Source: Neobacillus driksii
GTDB lineage: Bacteria; Bacillota; Bacilli; Bacillales; Cytobacillaceae
NCBI RefSeq assembly: GCF_013409995.1
Contig: NZ_JACCBX010000010.1
Location: 186,001 to 250,000, forward strand
Length of the DNA stretch: 64,000 nucleotides
Direction: 5' to 3'
Shown here: positions 36,059 through 45,669 of the stretch, piece after piece
Layout of the letters: the number at the start of each line of letters is the position of its first letter
Position numbering within the stretch: position 1 is the first letter of the stretch
Program-made: the position numbers and the translations under genes
Notes under the pieces: model-generated
Database searches by the model: none
What the model saw: the letters and a program-made list of their open reading frames with translations, nothing else
What the model was told of the DNA's origin: nothing

Positions 36059-38704
36059 ATGGAAACAAAGGAAATTACCATGCCAACAAAGTATGATCCA
36101 CAGTCGATTGAGCAGGGACGTTATGATTGGTGGGTGAAAGGAAAGTTTTTTGAAGCTCAAAATGATGAGGGGAAGCTGCCTTATACAATTGTAATCCCAC
36201 CGCCAAACGTTACTGGAAAGTTGCACCTGGGGCATGCCTGGGATACAACTCTACAAGATATTGTTACACGCATGAAGCGGATGCAGGGGTATGATGTTCT
36301 CTGGCTTCCGGGAATGGACCATGCCGGTATTGCGACGCAGGCTAAGGTTGAAGAAAAACTTCGTGGCGAAGGCAAAAACCGTTATGATTTAGGACGTGAA
36401 AAGTTCGTTGAGGAAACATGGAAGTGGAAGGAAGAATACGCTTCTCATATCCGTCAGCAATGGGCAAAGCTAGGTTTAGGATTAGATTACAGCCGTGAAC
36501 GTTTTACATTAGATGAGGGCTTATCAGCTGCCGTTCGTGAAGTCTTTGTGACTCTCTATAACAAAGGTCTTATTTATCGCGGCGAATACATTATCAACTG
36601 GGACCCTTCCACAAAGACAGCATTATCGGACATCGAGGTTATTTACAAGGATGTTCAAGGTGCTTTCTATCATTTGAAATACCCGTTAACAGATGGTTCA
36701 GGACATATTGAAGTAGCAACAACTCGTCCAGAGACCATGTTAGGTGATACAGCCGTTGCGGTTCATCCAGAAGATGAGCGTTACAAACACTTAATCGGTA
36801 AAACCGTTATTCTCCCAATCGTTGGCCGTGAAATCAAAATTGTTGGTGATGACTATGTAGATATGGAATTCGGTTCCGGGGCTGTTAAAATTACACCAGC
36901 ACATGACCCGAACGATTTTGAAATCGGTAACCGTCATAATCTTGAGCGTGTTCTTGTGATGAACGAAGACGGCACAATGAATGACAGAGCTGGAAAATAC
37001 AAAGGGATGGACCGTTTTGAATGCCGCAAGCAAATTGTTAAAGACCTTCAAGAACAAGGTGTTCTCTTCAAAATTGAAGAGCATTTGCACTCAGTAGGTC
37101 ATTCCGAACGCAGCGGGGCAGTAGTTGAGCCTTACCTTTCAACACAATGGTTCGTTAAAATGCAGCCGCTTGCCGATGAGGCAATCGCTCTTCAAAACAA
37201 AGATAACAAAGTTAACTTCGTTCCGGATCGTTTTGAAAAAACGTACCTTCACTGGATGGAAAATATCCGCGACTGGTGTATCTCAAGACAGCTTTGGTGG
37301 GGTCATCGCATTCCTGCATGGTACCATAAGGAAACAGGCGAGGTTTACGTTGGCCATGAGGCTCCTGCAGATAGTGAAAATTGGGAGCAGGATAAGGACG
37401 TATTGGATACGTGGTTTAGTTCTGCATTATGGCCTTTCTCTACAATGGGCTGGCCAAATGTTGAAGCAGAGGACTTTAAGCGTTTCTTCCCAACCGATGT
37501 TCTCGTAACTGGTTATGATATTATTTTCTTCTGGGTATCAAGGATGATTTTCCAAAGCCTTGAATTTACAGGTGAACGACCATTTAAAGATGTTCTGATT
37601 CACGGCTTAGTTCGAGATGAACAAGGTCGCAAAATGAGTAAGTCTCTTGGTAATGGTGTGGACCCAATGGATGTTATTGCAAAATACGGTGCGGATTCCT
37701 TACGCTACTTCCTTTCAACCGGAAGCTCTCCAGGTCAGGATTTACGTTTTAGCTTTGAAAAAGTTGAATCTACTTGGAACTTCGCCAATAAGATTTGGAA
37801 TGCCTCTCGTTTTGCATTGATGAATATGGATGGCATGACATATGAGGAAATTGATTTTAGCGGTGAAAAATCCGTTGCAGATAAATGGATTCTAACGCAA
37901 TTAAATGAAACGATTGAAAGTGTTACCAAGCTTTCAGAGCGTTATGAATTCGGAGAAGCAGGCCGTGCCCTTTACAACTTCATCTGGGATGATTTCTGCG
38001 ATTGGTATATTGAGATGGCAAAGCTTCCATTATATGGTGAAGATGAAGCAGCGAAGAAAACAACTCGTTCTATCCTTGCACATGTTCTTGATCAGACGAT
38101 GCGTTTGTTACATCCATTCATGCCGTTCATTACCGAGGAAATCTGGCAGAACTTGCCGCATAACGGCGAATCAATCACAACTGCTCAGTGGCCAGAAGTG
38201 AATCTGGCATACTCTGATGAACAAGCGGCTCAAGAAATGAAGATGTTAATGGAAATGATTCGTTCCGTTCGAAATATCCGTTCAGAAGTAAACACACCAA
38301 TGAGCAAGAAGATTAAAATGCTTGTAAAAGCAAAGGATGATTCAGTATTAGCGGCTCTTGAAAAGAACCGCAGCTATATTGAAAAATTCTGTAACCCAGA
38401 AGAATTACAATTGGGAACAAACCTTGAAACACCAGAGAAGGCAATGACCGCTGTAATTACCGGCTTGGAAATCTATCTTCCTTTAGAAGGTTTGATTAAC
38501 ATTGACGAAGAAATTGCTCGTCTCAAAAAAGAATACGACAAGTTAACGAAAGAAGTAGAGAGAGTTGAAAAGAAATTAAACAACGAGGGCTTTATGAAAA
38601 AAGCACCAGAAAGCGTTGTTACCGAAGAACGGGCAAAGGAAAAAGACTATCGCGAAAAAAGAGCGTTAGTAGAGGCTCGTATAAATGAGTTAAAAGGTTT
38701 ATAA
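36059..38704 (+). CDS. valS: Valyl-tRNA synthetase
   Basis: Class Ia synthetase charging tRNA-Val, 881 residues. It has the HIGH motif in PPNVTGKLHLGHAW, the editing domain (about 200-420), the KMSKS motif GRKMSKSLGNG, the anticodon-binding domain and a C-terminal coiled coil (about 815-880) rich in Lys and Glu. Start ATG 36059 follows GAAGGAGA; the open frame upstream runs into the leader terminator. Controlled by the T-box. Confidence 0.98.
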   Translation: METKEITMPTKYDPQSIEQGRYDWWVKGKFFEAQNDEGKLPYTIVIPPPNVTGKLHLGHAWDTTLQDIVTRMKRMQGYDVLWLPGMDHAGIATQAKVEEKLRGEGKNRYDLGREKFVEETWKWKEEYASHIRQQWAKLGLGLDYSRERFTLDEGLSAAVREVFVTLYNKGLIYRGEYIINWDPSTKTALSDIEVIYKDVQGAFYHLKYPLTDGSGHIEVATTRPETMLGDTAVAVHPEDERYKHLIGKTVILPIVGREIKIVGDDYVDMEFGSGAVKITPAHDPNDFEIGNRHNLERVLVMNEDGTMNDRAGKYKGMDRFECRKQIVKDLQEQGVLFKIEEHLHSVGHSERSGAVVEPYLSTQWFVKMQPLADEAIALQNKDNKVNFVPDRFEKTYLHWMENIRDWCISRQLWWGHRIPAWYHKETGEVYVGHEAPADSENWEQDKDVLDTWFSSALWPFSTMGWPNVEAEDFKRFFPTDVLVTGYDIIFFWVSRMIFQSLEFTGERPFKDVLIHGLVRDEQGRKMSKSLGNGVDPMDVIAKYGADSLRYFLSTGSSPGQDLRFSFEKVESTWNFANKIWNASRFALMNMDGMTYEEIDFSGEKSVADKWILTQLNETIESVTKLSERYEFGEAGRALYNFIWDDFCDWYIEMAKLPLYGEDEAAKKTTRSILAHVLDQTMRLLHPFMPFITEEIWQNLPHNGESITTAQWPEVNLAYSDEQAAQEMKMLMEMIRSVRNIRSEVNTPMSKKIKMLVKAKDDSVLAALEKNRSYIEKFCNPEELQLGTNLETPEKAMTAVITGLEIYLPLEGLINIDEEIARLKKEYDKLTKEVERVEKKLNNEGFMKKAPESVVTEERAKEKDYREKRALVEARINELKGL

Positions 38705-38715
38705 TAAAGTAAACG

Positions 38716-38748
38716 AGACGAGTCCTAAACTAGGATTCGTCTTCTTTT
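38716..38748 (+). terminator. Terminator of valS
   Basis: AGACGAGTCCTA (38716-38727) pairs with TAGGATTCGTCT (38731-38742), then TCTTTT. Confidence 0.85.
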
Positions 38749-38770
38749 AGAAAAAAATGGGGTGACAAGA

Positions 38771-40093
38771 ATGTTTACAACTTATAGCGAAGCCCTTGAA
38801 TGGATTCACGCAAGATTAAGACTCGGGATTAAACCAGGACTTTCCAGGATGGAATGGATGATGGAAAAGCTTGGCCACCCAGAGCGGAAAATGAAAACCG
38901 TTCATATTGGCGGTACAAATGGCAAAGGTTCCACTGTAACTTTTTTACGTAATATTCTCGAAGCAGCTGGTTATTCTGTAGGTACCTTTACTTCTCCATA
39001 TATTGAACAATTTAATGAGCGAATCTCGGTTAATGGAAAACCAATCTCTGACGAAGAAATCCTTGAGCTAACCAATGTGATTCGTCCCTTAGCGGATGAA
39101 TTAGAAGAAACCGAGCTTGGGGGACCAACTGAGTTTGAAGTGATCACAGCGATGTCTTTCTATTATTTTGCCAATGTAAATCAAGTGGATATTGTTATCT
39201 ATGAAGTGGGCTTGGGTGGAAGATTTGATTCTACCAATATTATTCAGCCAATTGCTTCTATCATCACGAACATTGGTCTGGATCATACAAATATACTAGG
39301 ACACACGTACGGGGAAATTGGATTTGAAAAAGCAGGAATTATTAAAGATAGAATCCCTACTTTTACTGCGGTAAAAAATGAAGATGCTATAAAGGTAATA
39401 AAGGAACGGGCTGAAAAAAAGCATGCACCACTATTACGATTGAATCAGGATTTCACCATAACCTCCCACAGTCCACAAGCTAATGGTGAGATGTTTACAT
39501 TAATAAGCGATGACCAAACGTTAGAACAGTTGGAAATCAGCATGATTGGCCAGCATCAAACAGAAAATGCTGCTTTAGCAGTAATGGCTGCTCAATCTAT
39601 CAACCAAGATGGGGATTTTTCAATAAATGAAGAGTCCATTCGGACAGGCTTAAAGAAAGCATATTGGCCAGGACGATTTGAAATCCTTTCCGACCGTCCG
39701 CTTGTCATAATTGACGGCGCTCATAATGATGAGGGCATAAAGGTACTCGTTCAGGAATTATCTACTCGTTATTCTACCTATAGCATTCATATAGTATTTG
39801 CAGCTCTAAAAGATAAAAAGCTGGATCAAATGATTGCTCAATTAGATTCTATTGCCGATGAAATTTCCTTTGTATCATTCGATTTTCCTCGAGCAGCTCA
39901 AGCGAAGGATTTATTTGCTATCAGTAAATCCAAGAATAAAGTGATGGAAGACAATTGGGATACACATTTATCAGAGATTATTAATTCATTAGGTTATAAT
40001 CAGATCCTTGTCATTACAGGCTCTTTGTATTTTATTTCTGAGGTTAAACTATACTTAAGTGAATTTTTGAAAAACAATAGGATTTCACTATGA
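38771..40093 (+). CDS. folC: Folylpolyglutamate / dihydrofolate synthase
   Basis: Mur-ligase-like ATP enzyme that adds glutamate to folates and, in many bacteria, to dihydropteroate. The 440-residue product has the P-loop HIGGTNGKGSTV, the TSPYIEQFNERI segment, the YEVGLGGRFDSTN motif and the C-terminal domain with IIDGAHNDEGI. ATG 38771 is preferred over GTG 38762 because GGGGTG at 38760-38764 then acts as ribosome site. Confidence 0.96.
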   Translation: MFTTYSEALEWIHARLRLGIKPGLSRMEWMMEKLGHPERKMKTVHIGGTNGKGSTVTFLRNILEAAGYSVGTFTSPYIEQFNERISVNGKPISDEEILELTNVIRPLADELEETELGGPTEFEVITAMSFYYFANVNQVDIVIYEVGLGGRFDSTNIIQPIASIITNIGLDHTNILGHTYGEIGFEKAGIIKDRIPTFTAVKNEDAIKVIKERAEKKHAPLLRLNQDFTITSHSPQANGEMFTLISDDQTLEQLEISMIGQHQTENAALAVMAAQSINQDGDFSINEESIRTGLKKAYWPGRFEILSDRPLVIIDGAHNDEGIKVLVQELSTRYSTYSIHIVFAALKDKKLDQMIAQLDSIADEISFVSFDFPRAAQAKDLFAISKSKNKVMEDNWDTHLSEIINSLGYNQILVITGSLYFISEVKLYLSEFLKNNRISL

Positions 40094-40163
40094 CAGGCTT
40101 AAAGATTTTTGGTAAAATAGTTTTATCTTGATTTCAAAATAACTTTCGATAGGAGGGGTTAGA

Positions 40164-41879
40164 ATGACAGTTACCGCAAAAACAAAACGAAATATATTCC
40201 TTGTATGGCTCTTGCTTGTCCCAGCAGGATTGTGGTTTACCTATCAAACTTATCCTCCTAACTTTTCAGGCCAATGGTTAGATATTGCGGCATTTTTGAT
40301 TTTAACATTTGTTGTTGCTTTTATGCCGATGGTCATAAATAATACACCTATTTTCTTAATTCAATGGGTATCACTCGCTACGTTTTTAACTTTCGGAATA
40401 TTTGTTGAAATGGTCTTTGCACAGGCAGCGGTAATCGTGTTATTACTCAGGCTCCGACTTCAAAAGGACCAACTTTTCAGGATACCGCTAAATTTAATTA
40501 TGTTTTTTCTGGTATCCCTAGTCAGTGGTGTCGTTTATTATGCACTTGGCGGGCAAACAACTCCTACTATTGTAAATAATCTGCATTCCCTTTCACTTGC
40601 TGCAGTATATGCTGTAGTAAATTACTTCTTAAATCAGGTCATTATTTCATTCTATCTATATTACATTTATAAAAGTAAGGGATCCTACTTTGGGAAGGAT
40701 TTCATTGTGGAGACGGTTACCACATTTATTACTTTGCCGCTTGGCTTTGTACTTTATATGTTTTATAACCAGCAAGGACTATTAGCTCTATTGATTGTAG
40801 CTATTCCATTTGCAAGTTTATCAATGATCTTTAAGCTCTACTACGCAAGTGAGAATATTAACATCTACTTACAAAAGGCTGCTGAAATAGGACATCAAAT
40901 GGCAGAAAAGCTAGAAGTGGACGGAGTTATCGACCTGTTTATTCAAAAGCTTAGCGAAATGCTGCCTGTAGACTATGCTTATATTTTCGATGTTGCCAAT
41001 GAGGAGGATCTCAAATTAGTCCGCCGGATACAAGGCGGCGATACAGAATTACCCTTAAATATACCTATAATCAAGAAGAATCAAGGAATCAGCGGACATG
41101 TTTGGTCAAAAGGAAAAGCACAATTGTACTCTACAGGCATGCAGTGGAAAAGATATTCTATAGGATATATTCCTGGTGATGCCGAGAGTATCTTAGCTGT
41201 TCCAATTCAAAGGAATAAAAAGATTATTGGTGTAGTAATGCTAGCTTCAAAGCGCAAGCGTGCTTACGAAAAATTCCAGTTGGTTATTGTGGATATTCTT
41301 TGTTCCTATTTTGCAGTAGCGATGGAAAATGCTAAACATTATGAATTGACAAAGAAGCAGAGCGAACGCTGCGCTTTAACGAAATTATATAACTATCGTT
41401 ACTTTAAAAAATTATTAACCGAGGAATTCGATAAAATTTTTCATTTTGAACAAAAGGTCTTATCGTTAATCATTCTTGATATCGACCACTTTAAAGCTGT
41501 TAATGATACGTATGGACATCAGAGCGGAAATGAAATCCTATGTGAGCTTGCTGCTAGATTAACAAACATTGTAGGCTCTCGCGGTACCGTCGCCCGTTAT
41601 GGCGGTGAAGAATTTGTTGTTTTACTGCCGGAGGTTGATAAAGAAGAAACCTATCAACTTGCAGAAATGATTCGGCAATCTATCGCCAACTGGCCATTTA
41701 CTTTGATGCAATCCTTAGAGCTAACACAACAACAAATTAAGATAACTGCGTCGATTGGAATCGCAACCGCACCTGAGGATGCAGAGGATGCTTTAGCATT
41801 GGTTCGACATGCAGATCGAGCACTATATGTTGGTGCAAAGCGAGCAGGAAGGAATAAAGTAGCAGAATATATCAAATAA
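40164..41879 (+). CDS. Membrane diguanylate cyclase (TM-GAF-GGDEF)
   Basis: A 571-residue protein that probably makes cyclic di-GMP. The N-terminal 215 residues hold about six to seven hydrophobic segments, followed by a GAF domain (about 240-390) and a GGDEF domain (about 400-571) with active-site motif GGEEF (near residue 480), DIDHFKAVNDTYGHQSG and ASIGIA, so the catalytic residues are present. The product-inhibition site RxxD expected before GGEEF is not present (GSRG there), so feedback binding of c-di-GMP by this route is unlikely. Position between folC and comC is not the B. subtilis order. RBS AGGAGGGG; terminator follows. Confidence 0.93.
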   Translation: MTVTAKTKRNIFLVWLLLVPAGLWFTYQTYPPNFSGQWLDIAAFLILTFVVAFMPMVINNTPIFLIQWVSLATFLTFGIFVEMVFAQAAVIVLLLRLRLQKDQLFRIPLNLIMFFLVSLVSGVVYYALGGQTTPTIVNNLHSLSLAAVYAVVNYFLNQVIISFYLYYIYKSKGSYFGKDFIVETVTTFITLPLGFVLYMFYNQQGLLALLIVAIPFASLSMIFKLYYASENINIYLQKAAEIGHQMAEKLEVDGVIDLFIQKLSEMLPVDYAYIFDVANEEDLKLVRRIQGGDTELPLNIPIIKKNQGISGHVWSKGKAQLYSTGMQWKRYSIGYIPGDAESILAVPIQRNKKIIGVVMLASKRKRAYEKFQLVIVDILCSYFAVAMENAKHYELTKKQSERCALTKLYNYRYFKKLLTEEFDKIFHFEQKVLSLIILDIDHFKAVNDTYGHQSGNEILCELAARLTNIVGSRGTVARYGGEEFVVLLPEVDKEETYQLAEMIRQSIANWPFTLMQSLELTQQQIKITASIGIATAPEDAEDALALVRHADRALYVGAKRAGRNKVAEYIK

Positions 41880-41880
41880 A

Positions 41881-41912
41881 AACCTTTGTAGAGGCCTACA
41901 AAGGTTTTTTCG
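41881..41912 (+). terminator. Terminator of the diguanylate cyclase gene
   Basis: AACCTTTGTAG (41881-41891) pairs with CTACAAAGGTT (41896-41906), then TTTT. Confidence 0.93.
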
Positions 41913-41973
41913 ACATTATTAATTAAAAAACAACAATATATAAAAACATTCTACTTTGTTAATGTAGGCATTC

Positions 41974-41982
41974 TGATATAAT
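41974..41982 (+). promoter_or_regulatory. Extended -10 promoter of the pil remnant
   Basis: TGATATAAT, TATAAT at 41977-41982; a weak -35. It is the only promoter found before the degraded pil genes and the intact prepilin peptidase. Confidence 0.5.
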
Positions 41983-42067
41983 ATTAGTAAAAATATTAAT
42001 AGAAAACTAGTTCGATAGTAACAAAAAGGTTCGGGGAATTTAGAAATTTTTGAAAGGGGGAATCCGC

Positions 42068-42205
42068 TTGTATAGGTATAATATAGTCTCAAAAGTGACT
42101 GTTTTTTTTATTTTAGCTATTATTTACTTTTTAATTAATATTCACCAAATTTCATATGCAGAAACTAGCAATTCTCCAGAAATAAATTTTGAGCGGATGC
42201 TGTAA
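42068..42205 (+). pseudogene. 5' remnant of an unidentified secreted protein, cut at a deletion junction
   Basis: A TTG start at 42068 with AAAGGGGG (42053-42060) opens a frame of 45 residues. It contains a hydrophobic segment typical of a signal peptide or anchor (VFFILAIIYFLIN) followed by ISYAETSNSPEINF and then stops at 42203, just inside pilin coding sequence read in another frame. It appears to be the first part of a larger gene whose remainder was deleted. The original protein is not recognised. Confidence 0.65.
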
Positions 42206-42489
42206 AAGCTGATGCTATTCAAATTTTAAACTCTGCAAAAACCTATGTTGCAGCAAACTGTGTACCTGAAGGTGGAGAATTAACTGATGATGAATTAGGA
42301 TCATATGTTGATGGTTCAAAAATTGATACTTACACTGTAGATGTTACCGAGGATGGAGACAATAAAATAACATATTCCATAACAACCGAAGATGTAGAAG
42401 TTGGTAATAATACTCTAACATTTACAGCAGCTGAAATTTCAGATATCAATAACTTTAAAGAAGCTAGTGGAGAAATTACTCACAATTAA
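42193..42489 (+). pseudogene. Type IV pilin fragment lacking its N-terminus
   Basis: From 42193 the frame reads ADAVKADAIQILNSAKTYVAAN and continues to a stop at 42487-42489. The beginning fits the part of a type IV major pilin just after the hydrophobic helix; the prepilin leader and helix are absent and no start codon or ribosome site stands at its head. The rest (DDELGSYVDGS, ITYSITTEDV) looks like a pilin C-terminal domain. It is therefore the 3' end of a pilin gene fused by deletion to the fragment before it. Confidence 0.75.
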
Positions 42490-42512
42490 TATTAAAGGGA
42501 GTTAACTAATAA

Positions 42513-43265
42513 GTGGAAATACCTATACTCTTATATATTCTCTTTTTAGGCTTATGTTTAGGCTCATTTTATAACGTTGTTGGACTTCGAGTTCCATTAA
42601 ATCAATCCATTGTTAAACCGCGATCACATTGTCCGAATTGTAATCATACTTTAACAGCTATAGATTTGATACCGGTTTTATCATACTTGTTCTTGAGGGG
42701 GAAATGTCGGCGCTGCAAGGCGCCCATTTCGCCCTTCTATCCTATTATCGAGTTGATGACTGGAATTCTTTTTATGTTAGCACCAATCATCTTAGGCTGG
42801 TCGACTGAGCTAGTTATAGCTTGGACCCTCATTTCCTTAATGGTCATAGTCTTTGTATCAGATATTCATTACATGCTCATTCCCGATAAAGTATTAATCG
42901 TGTTTACGTTTATTTTTCTAGTTGAAAGATGGTTCATTCCTCTATCACCATGGTGGGATTCACTTGCCGGGGCGGCAGTTGGATTTACATTACTCTTAGC
43001 CATTGCCTTCATAAGTAAGGGGGGAATTGGCGGCGGAGATATTAAACTTTACGCAGTAATTGGACTTGCATTAGGCATTAAACTTGTGTTGATTTCCTTC
43101 TTTTTAGCGACATTTTTTGGAGCTGTTTTTGGCTTACTAGGAATGCTGGTTGGAAAGGTGAAAAAAGGAAAACCGATGCCTTTTGGCCCCTATATTGCCC
43201 TCGGAACCATTACAGCCTATTTTTACGGTGAGAACATTCTTGAATGGTATATTCAATTTATATAA
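42513..43265 (+). CDS. comC: Prepilin peptidase (PilD/ComC)
   Basis: Membrane aspartic protease that removes leaders from prepilins and competence pseudopilins and N-methylates them. The 250-residue protein is complete: N-terminal GLCLGSFYNVVGLRVP, the zinc-type CPNC and CRRC pairs of the methylase loop, catalytic Asp in SDIHYMLIPDK and GGGDIKLYAVIGLALG, and about seven hydrophobic segments. Start GTG with AAAGGGAG. In B. subtilis comC lies at this place and is needed for competence; here it is embedded in a broken pil operon, which suggests it is kept for ComG processing. Confidence 0.94.
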   Translation: MEIPILLYILFLGLCLGSFYNVVGLRVPLNQSIVKPRSHCPNCNHTLTAIDLIPVLSYLFLRGKCRRCKAPISPFYPIIELMTGILFMLAPIILGWSTELVIAWTLISLMVIVFVSDIHYMLIPDKVLIVFTFIFLVERWFIPLSPWWDSLAGAAVGFTLLLAIAFISKGGIGGGDIKLYAVIGLALGIKLVLISFFLATFFGAVFGLLGMLVGKVKKGKPMPFGPYIALGTITAYFYGENILEWYIQFI

Positions 43266-43277
43266 GGAGTCTTTTAC

Positions 43278-44268
43278 AAGGCTATCAATTTTACGTTTGG
43301 CAGAAACAAAACTATAAACATAACCATAAAGGATCATGCGATACGTTTTGTCGAATTAAAGCAAACTCAGCCTGCTGTTGTTCAAAGGAAGGGGGAGCGT
43401 TATTTGCCAGCGGGATTGATCAAAGAAGGAAAAATCATGGACTATGAGACTCTGTCAACTATACATTGAACAATGTATATCTGATTGGAAAATAGCGAAA
43501 AGACATGTCCGCTTTTTAGTACCAGATTCTTTTGTTGTTATCCGGATGGTGTCACTTCCCATTGATCTAAAAGAGGACGAAATTAAAGGTTATTTATATA
43601 TGGAAATTGGAACAAGTATTCACTTGCCATTTGAAGATCCAGTCTTTGACTATACGTTAATGGATTCAGATACTAACAATAGGCAGATCTTACTATTTGC
43701 TGCACCAGAGGACATTGTAAGAGAGAATATGGGATTATTTGATGAGGTAAGATTAAAAGCTGTTGCAGCAGACATATCTTCGCTTGCTTTATATAGATAC
43801 TATAATCAGTTAGAGCCAGCCAGCGAAAATCAAAACTTATTAGTAATACAATTTGATCTACTAGAGGTTAATGTAAGTATCATTGAAGAGAATATTCCAG
43901 TTTTCACAAGACATATTTCCATGGAAGTAAATAGGGAGAATTGGACTCACTCTCTAACAAATGAATCTTCCTTCACCCTTAATGTTACCGGTGATAAGGA
44001 TGAGGCTTTTATTTCAATAAAGGATGCTTATACACAAATTGAAAAAGTAATCAATTTTTATCAGTACTCCTTAAATCAAGGGAAACAACAAGTAGAAAAA
44101 ATCCTATAAGATGGTGATCATCCCTGTTTACATGAGATTTATTCTCAGTTAGAAAACAGATATGGGATTCCAATTCACATGATTGAAGTCGAAAATCAAG
44201 ATAAAAAGGTTGAACCTATTCCACCGCAATTTCATCTAAATGTTGGTTTAGGCCTAAAAGAGGTGTAG
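43278..44268 (+). pseudogene. pilM pseudogene (start codon lost, frameshift, stop)
   Basis: ActA-like ATPase family PilM, normally part of the type IV pilus inner-membrane platform. AAGGAG at 43264-43269 is an ideal ribosome site, but at the start position (43278) the codon is AAG, giving a would-be frame that reads INFTFGRNKTINITIK. A +1 frameshift occurs near 43464, after DYETLSTI, and the frame continues EQCISDWKIAKRHVRFLVPDS. A TAA at 44107 then interrupts the C-terminus, after which the same frame continues DGDHPCLHEIYSQLENRYGI to TAG 44266. The intact middle frame from 43444 has no ribosome site of its own. Confidence 0.85.
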
Positions 44269-44270
44269 CG

Positions 44271-44921
44271 ATGCTAGTAGATATAAACCTGCTGCCTAAA
44301 AGGGATGAAAAAAATATTGCCTTCTATGTAATAACCATTTTAGTAGTGTTATTGTTAACCGGCGCTTCAATTTTTTTCATCTTCTCTTTAAATGAGAAAA
44401 AGGACGAACTTCAATATTTAGATAAACAGATTACCTTGAATCAAACAATACTAGATGATCAGTATGCAAAATTATCCCAATATGAGTCTTCGAGTTCAAT
44501 TAAAGAATTAGAAAATGCTATTAAATGGGTAGATGAACAACCTTATAATCTAGTTTTTATTTTAAAGCAATTAACAAAATCCCTCCCTGAGAGAGGGTTT
44601 AGGATTGATTTTGAAATGAACGAAGAAAATGTAATTACAGAAAGAGTCCAATTTGATACGAAAAGTGAAGCTGCGTATTACCTGACTTCAATTTTAAAAT
44701 ATCCTTGGATAGAAGAAGCCGTAATAAGTGAGGCAAAAACTGCTGAGATTCTAAAAGACAACAGTGAGTAAATTAATAATGCGTTTGAAATATTAAATGA
44801 AGCAAATATCGTTCCACGATATTTTGCGGAATACCAAATTAGACTTGATATTCCAAAAGTTAAAGAACTTAGTGAGAAACAAGATCGTACTAACGATGAG
44901 GAAGGGGGAACCACCCCGTGA
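44271..44921 (+). pseudogene. pilN pseudogene (internal stop)
   Basis: PilN-type pilus assembly protein: MLVDINLLPKRDEK at the start, one transmembrane segment (about 17-40), a coiled region and the PilN ferredoxin-like domain. A TAA at 44769-44771 interrupts it; the same frame continues INNAFEILNEANIVPRYFAE to TGA at 44919, overlapping the GTG start of pilO in the usual coupled way. The first 166 residues could still be made. Confidence 0.8.
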
Positions 44922-45669
44922 ACCTCGAATTAACGAAAAAACATATTCTAATCATTGTCTTAAGTGTAATTGTTATTGGTGCTATTACACTTTCAGCCTA
45001 TTTTCTTTATATCGTTCCGGTGAAGAATAGTGTAGAACAAAAAAAGACTGAGCTTAAGCTATCAAACCAAGAGTTAACGATTCTTCAAAATAAACTTAAC
45101 AAACAAATGATCAAACGATCTTAAGTACGATGGAATTACAAAAGCAGGTACCTGTGAAAAGATTACTTGATCAGTTGCTCCTTAATATTGAAAAGGCAGA
45201 AATAGTCTCGGGTACCAATATAATTGAAATAAAAATAAATGGTACAGAACAAGATGAAGAAATAGAAGTTGTTGTTGAAAAGTCCGATAGCGGTTCCAGC
45301 AAACAAAATGGAAATGAAGAAACGAAGACTCAAGAAGACGTAACATTACCTAATGGTATAAAGAAGACATCAATCATTTTAATAGGTGAGGCTGAAAGTT
45401 ATTTTGACCTTGAAAAGTTTCTTTATGAACTGCAAGAAATGAAACGAACGGTTAAAATTGATTAATTTAGCTTCACAGGACTTGATGAAATTTATTCAGT
45501 TGACCAATCTGAACAGTTAATAGATTTTGAAGTTGCCATTTCTGCATATTATTATCCAACATTAGTAGATTTACAAAGCGAGTTACCTCCTCTAGATACA
45601 CCAAAAGATTCTAATAAGAAAAATCCTGTTAGTGGATTTCCTGATTTAACTGAAAGTGATAAACCATAA
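44918..45669 (+). pseudogene. pilO pseudogene (frameshift and internal stop)
   Basis: PilO-type pilus assembly protein starting MNLELTKKHILIIVLSVIV with a transmembrane segment and coiled coil. A frameshift near 45105 takes the frame to a stop at 45122. The other frame carries on NDQTILSTMELQKQVPVKRL and is itself stopped at TAA 45463-45465, after which it continues FSFTGLDEIYSVDQSEQ to TAA 45667. The 111-residue segment from ATG 45130 is thus part of pilO and not a separate gene. Confidence 0.8.

Noticed and set aside
43444..44109. A separate 221-residue gene starting at 43444
   Set aside because: It is the middle part of pilM in one frame; it has no ribosome site and matching PilM sequence lies upstream and downstream in the neighbouring or same frame.
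45130..45465. A separate 111-residue gene
   Set aside because: It is the central segment of pilO, continued past its stop in the same frame and preceded in another frame by the pilO N-terminus.
42068..45669. Sequencing or assembly error as the cause of all pil lesions
   Set aside because: Lesions include substitutions, frameshifts and a large deletion, are restricted to one functional system and spare the peptidase; error is possible for single sites but does not explain the set.
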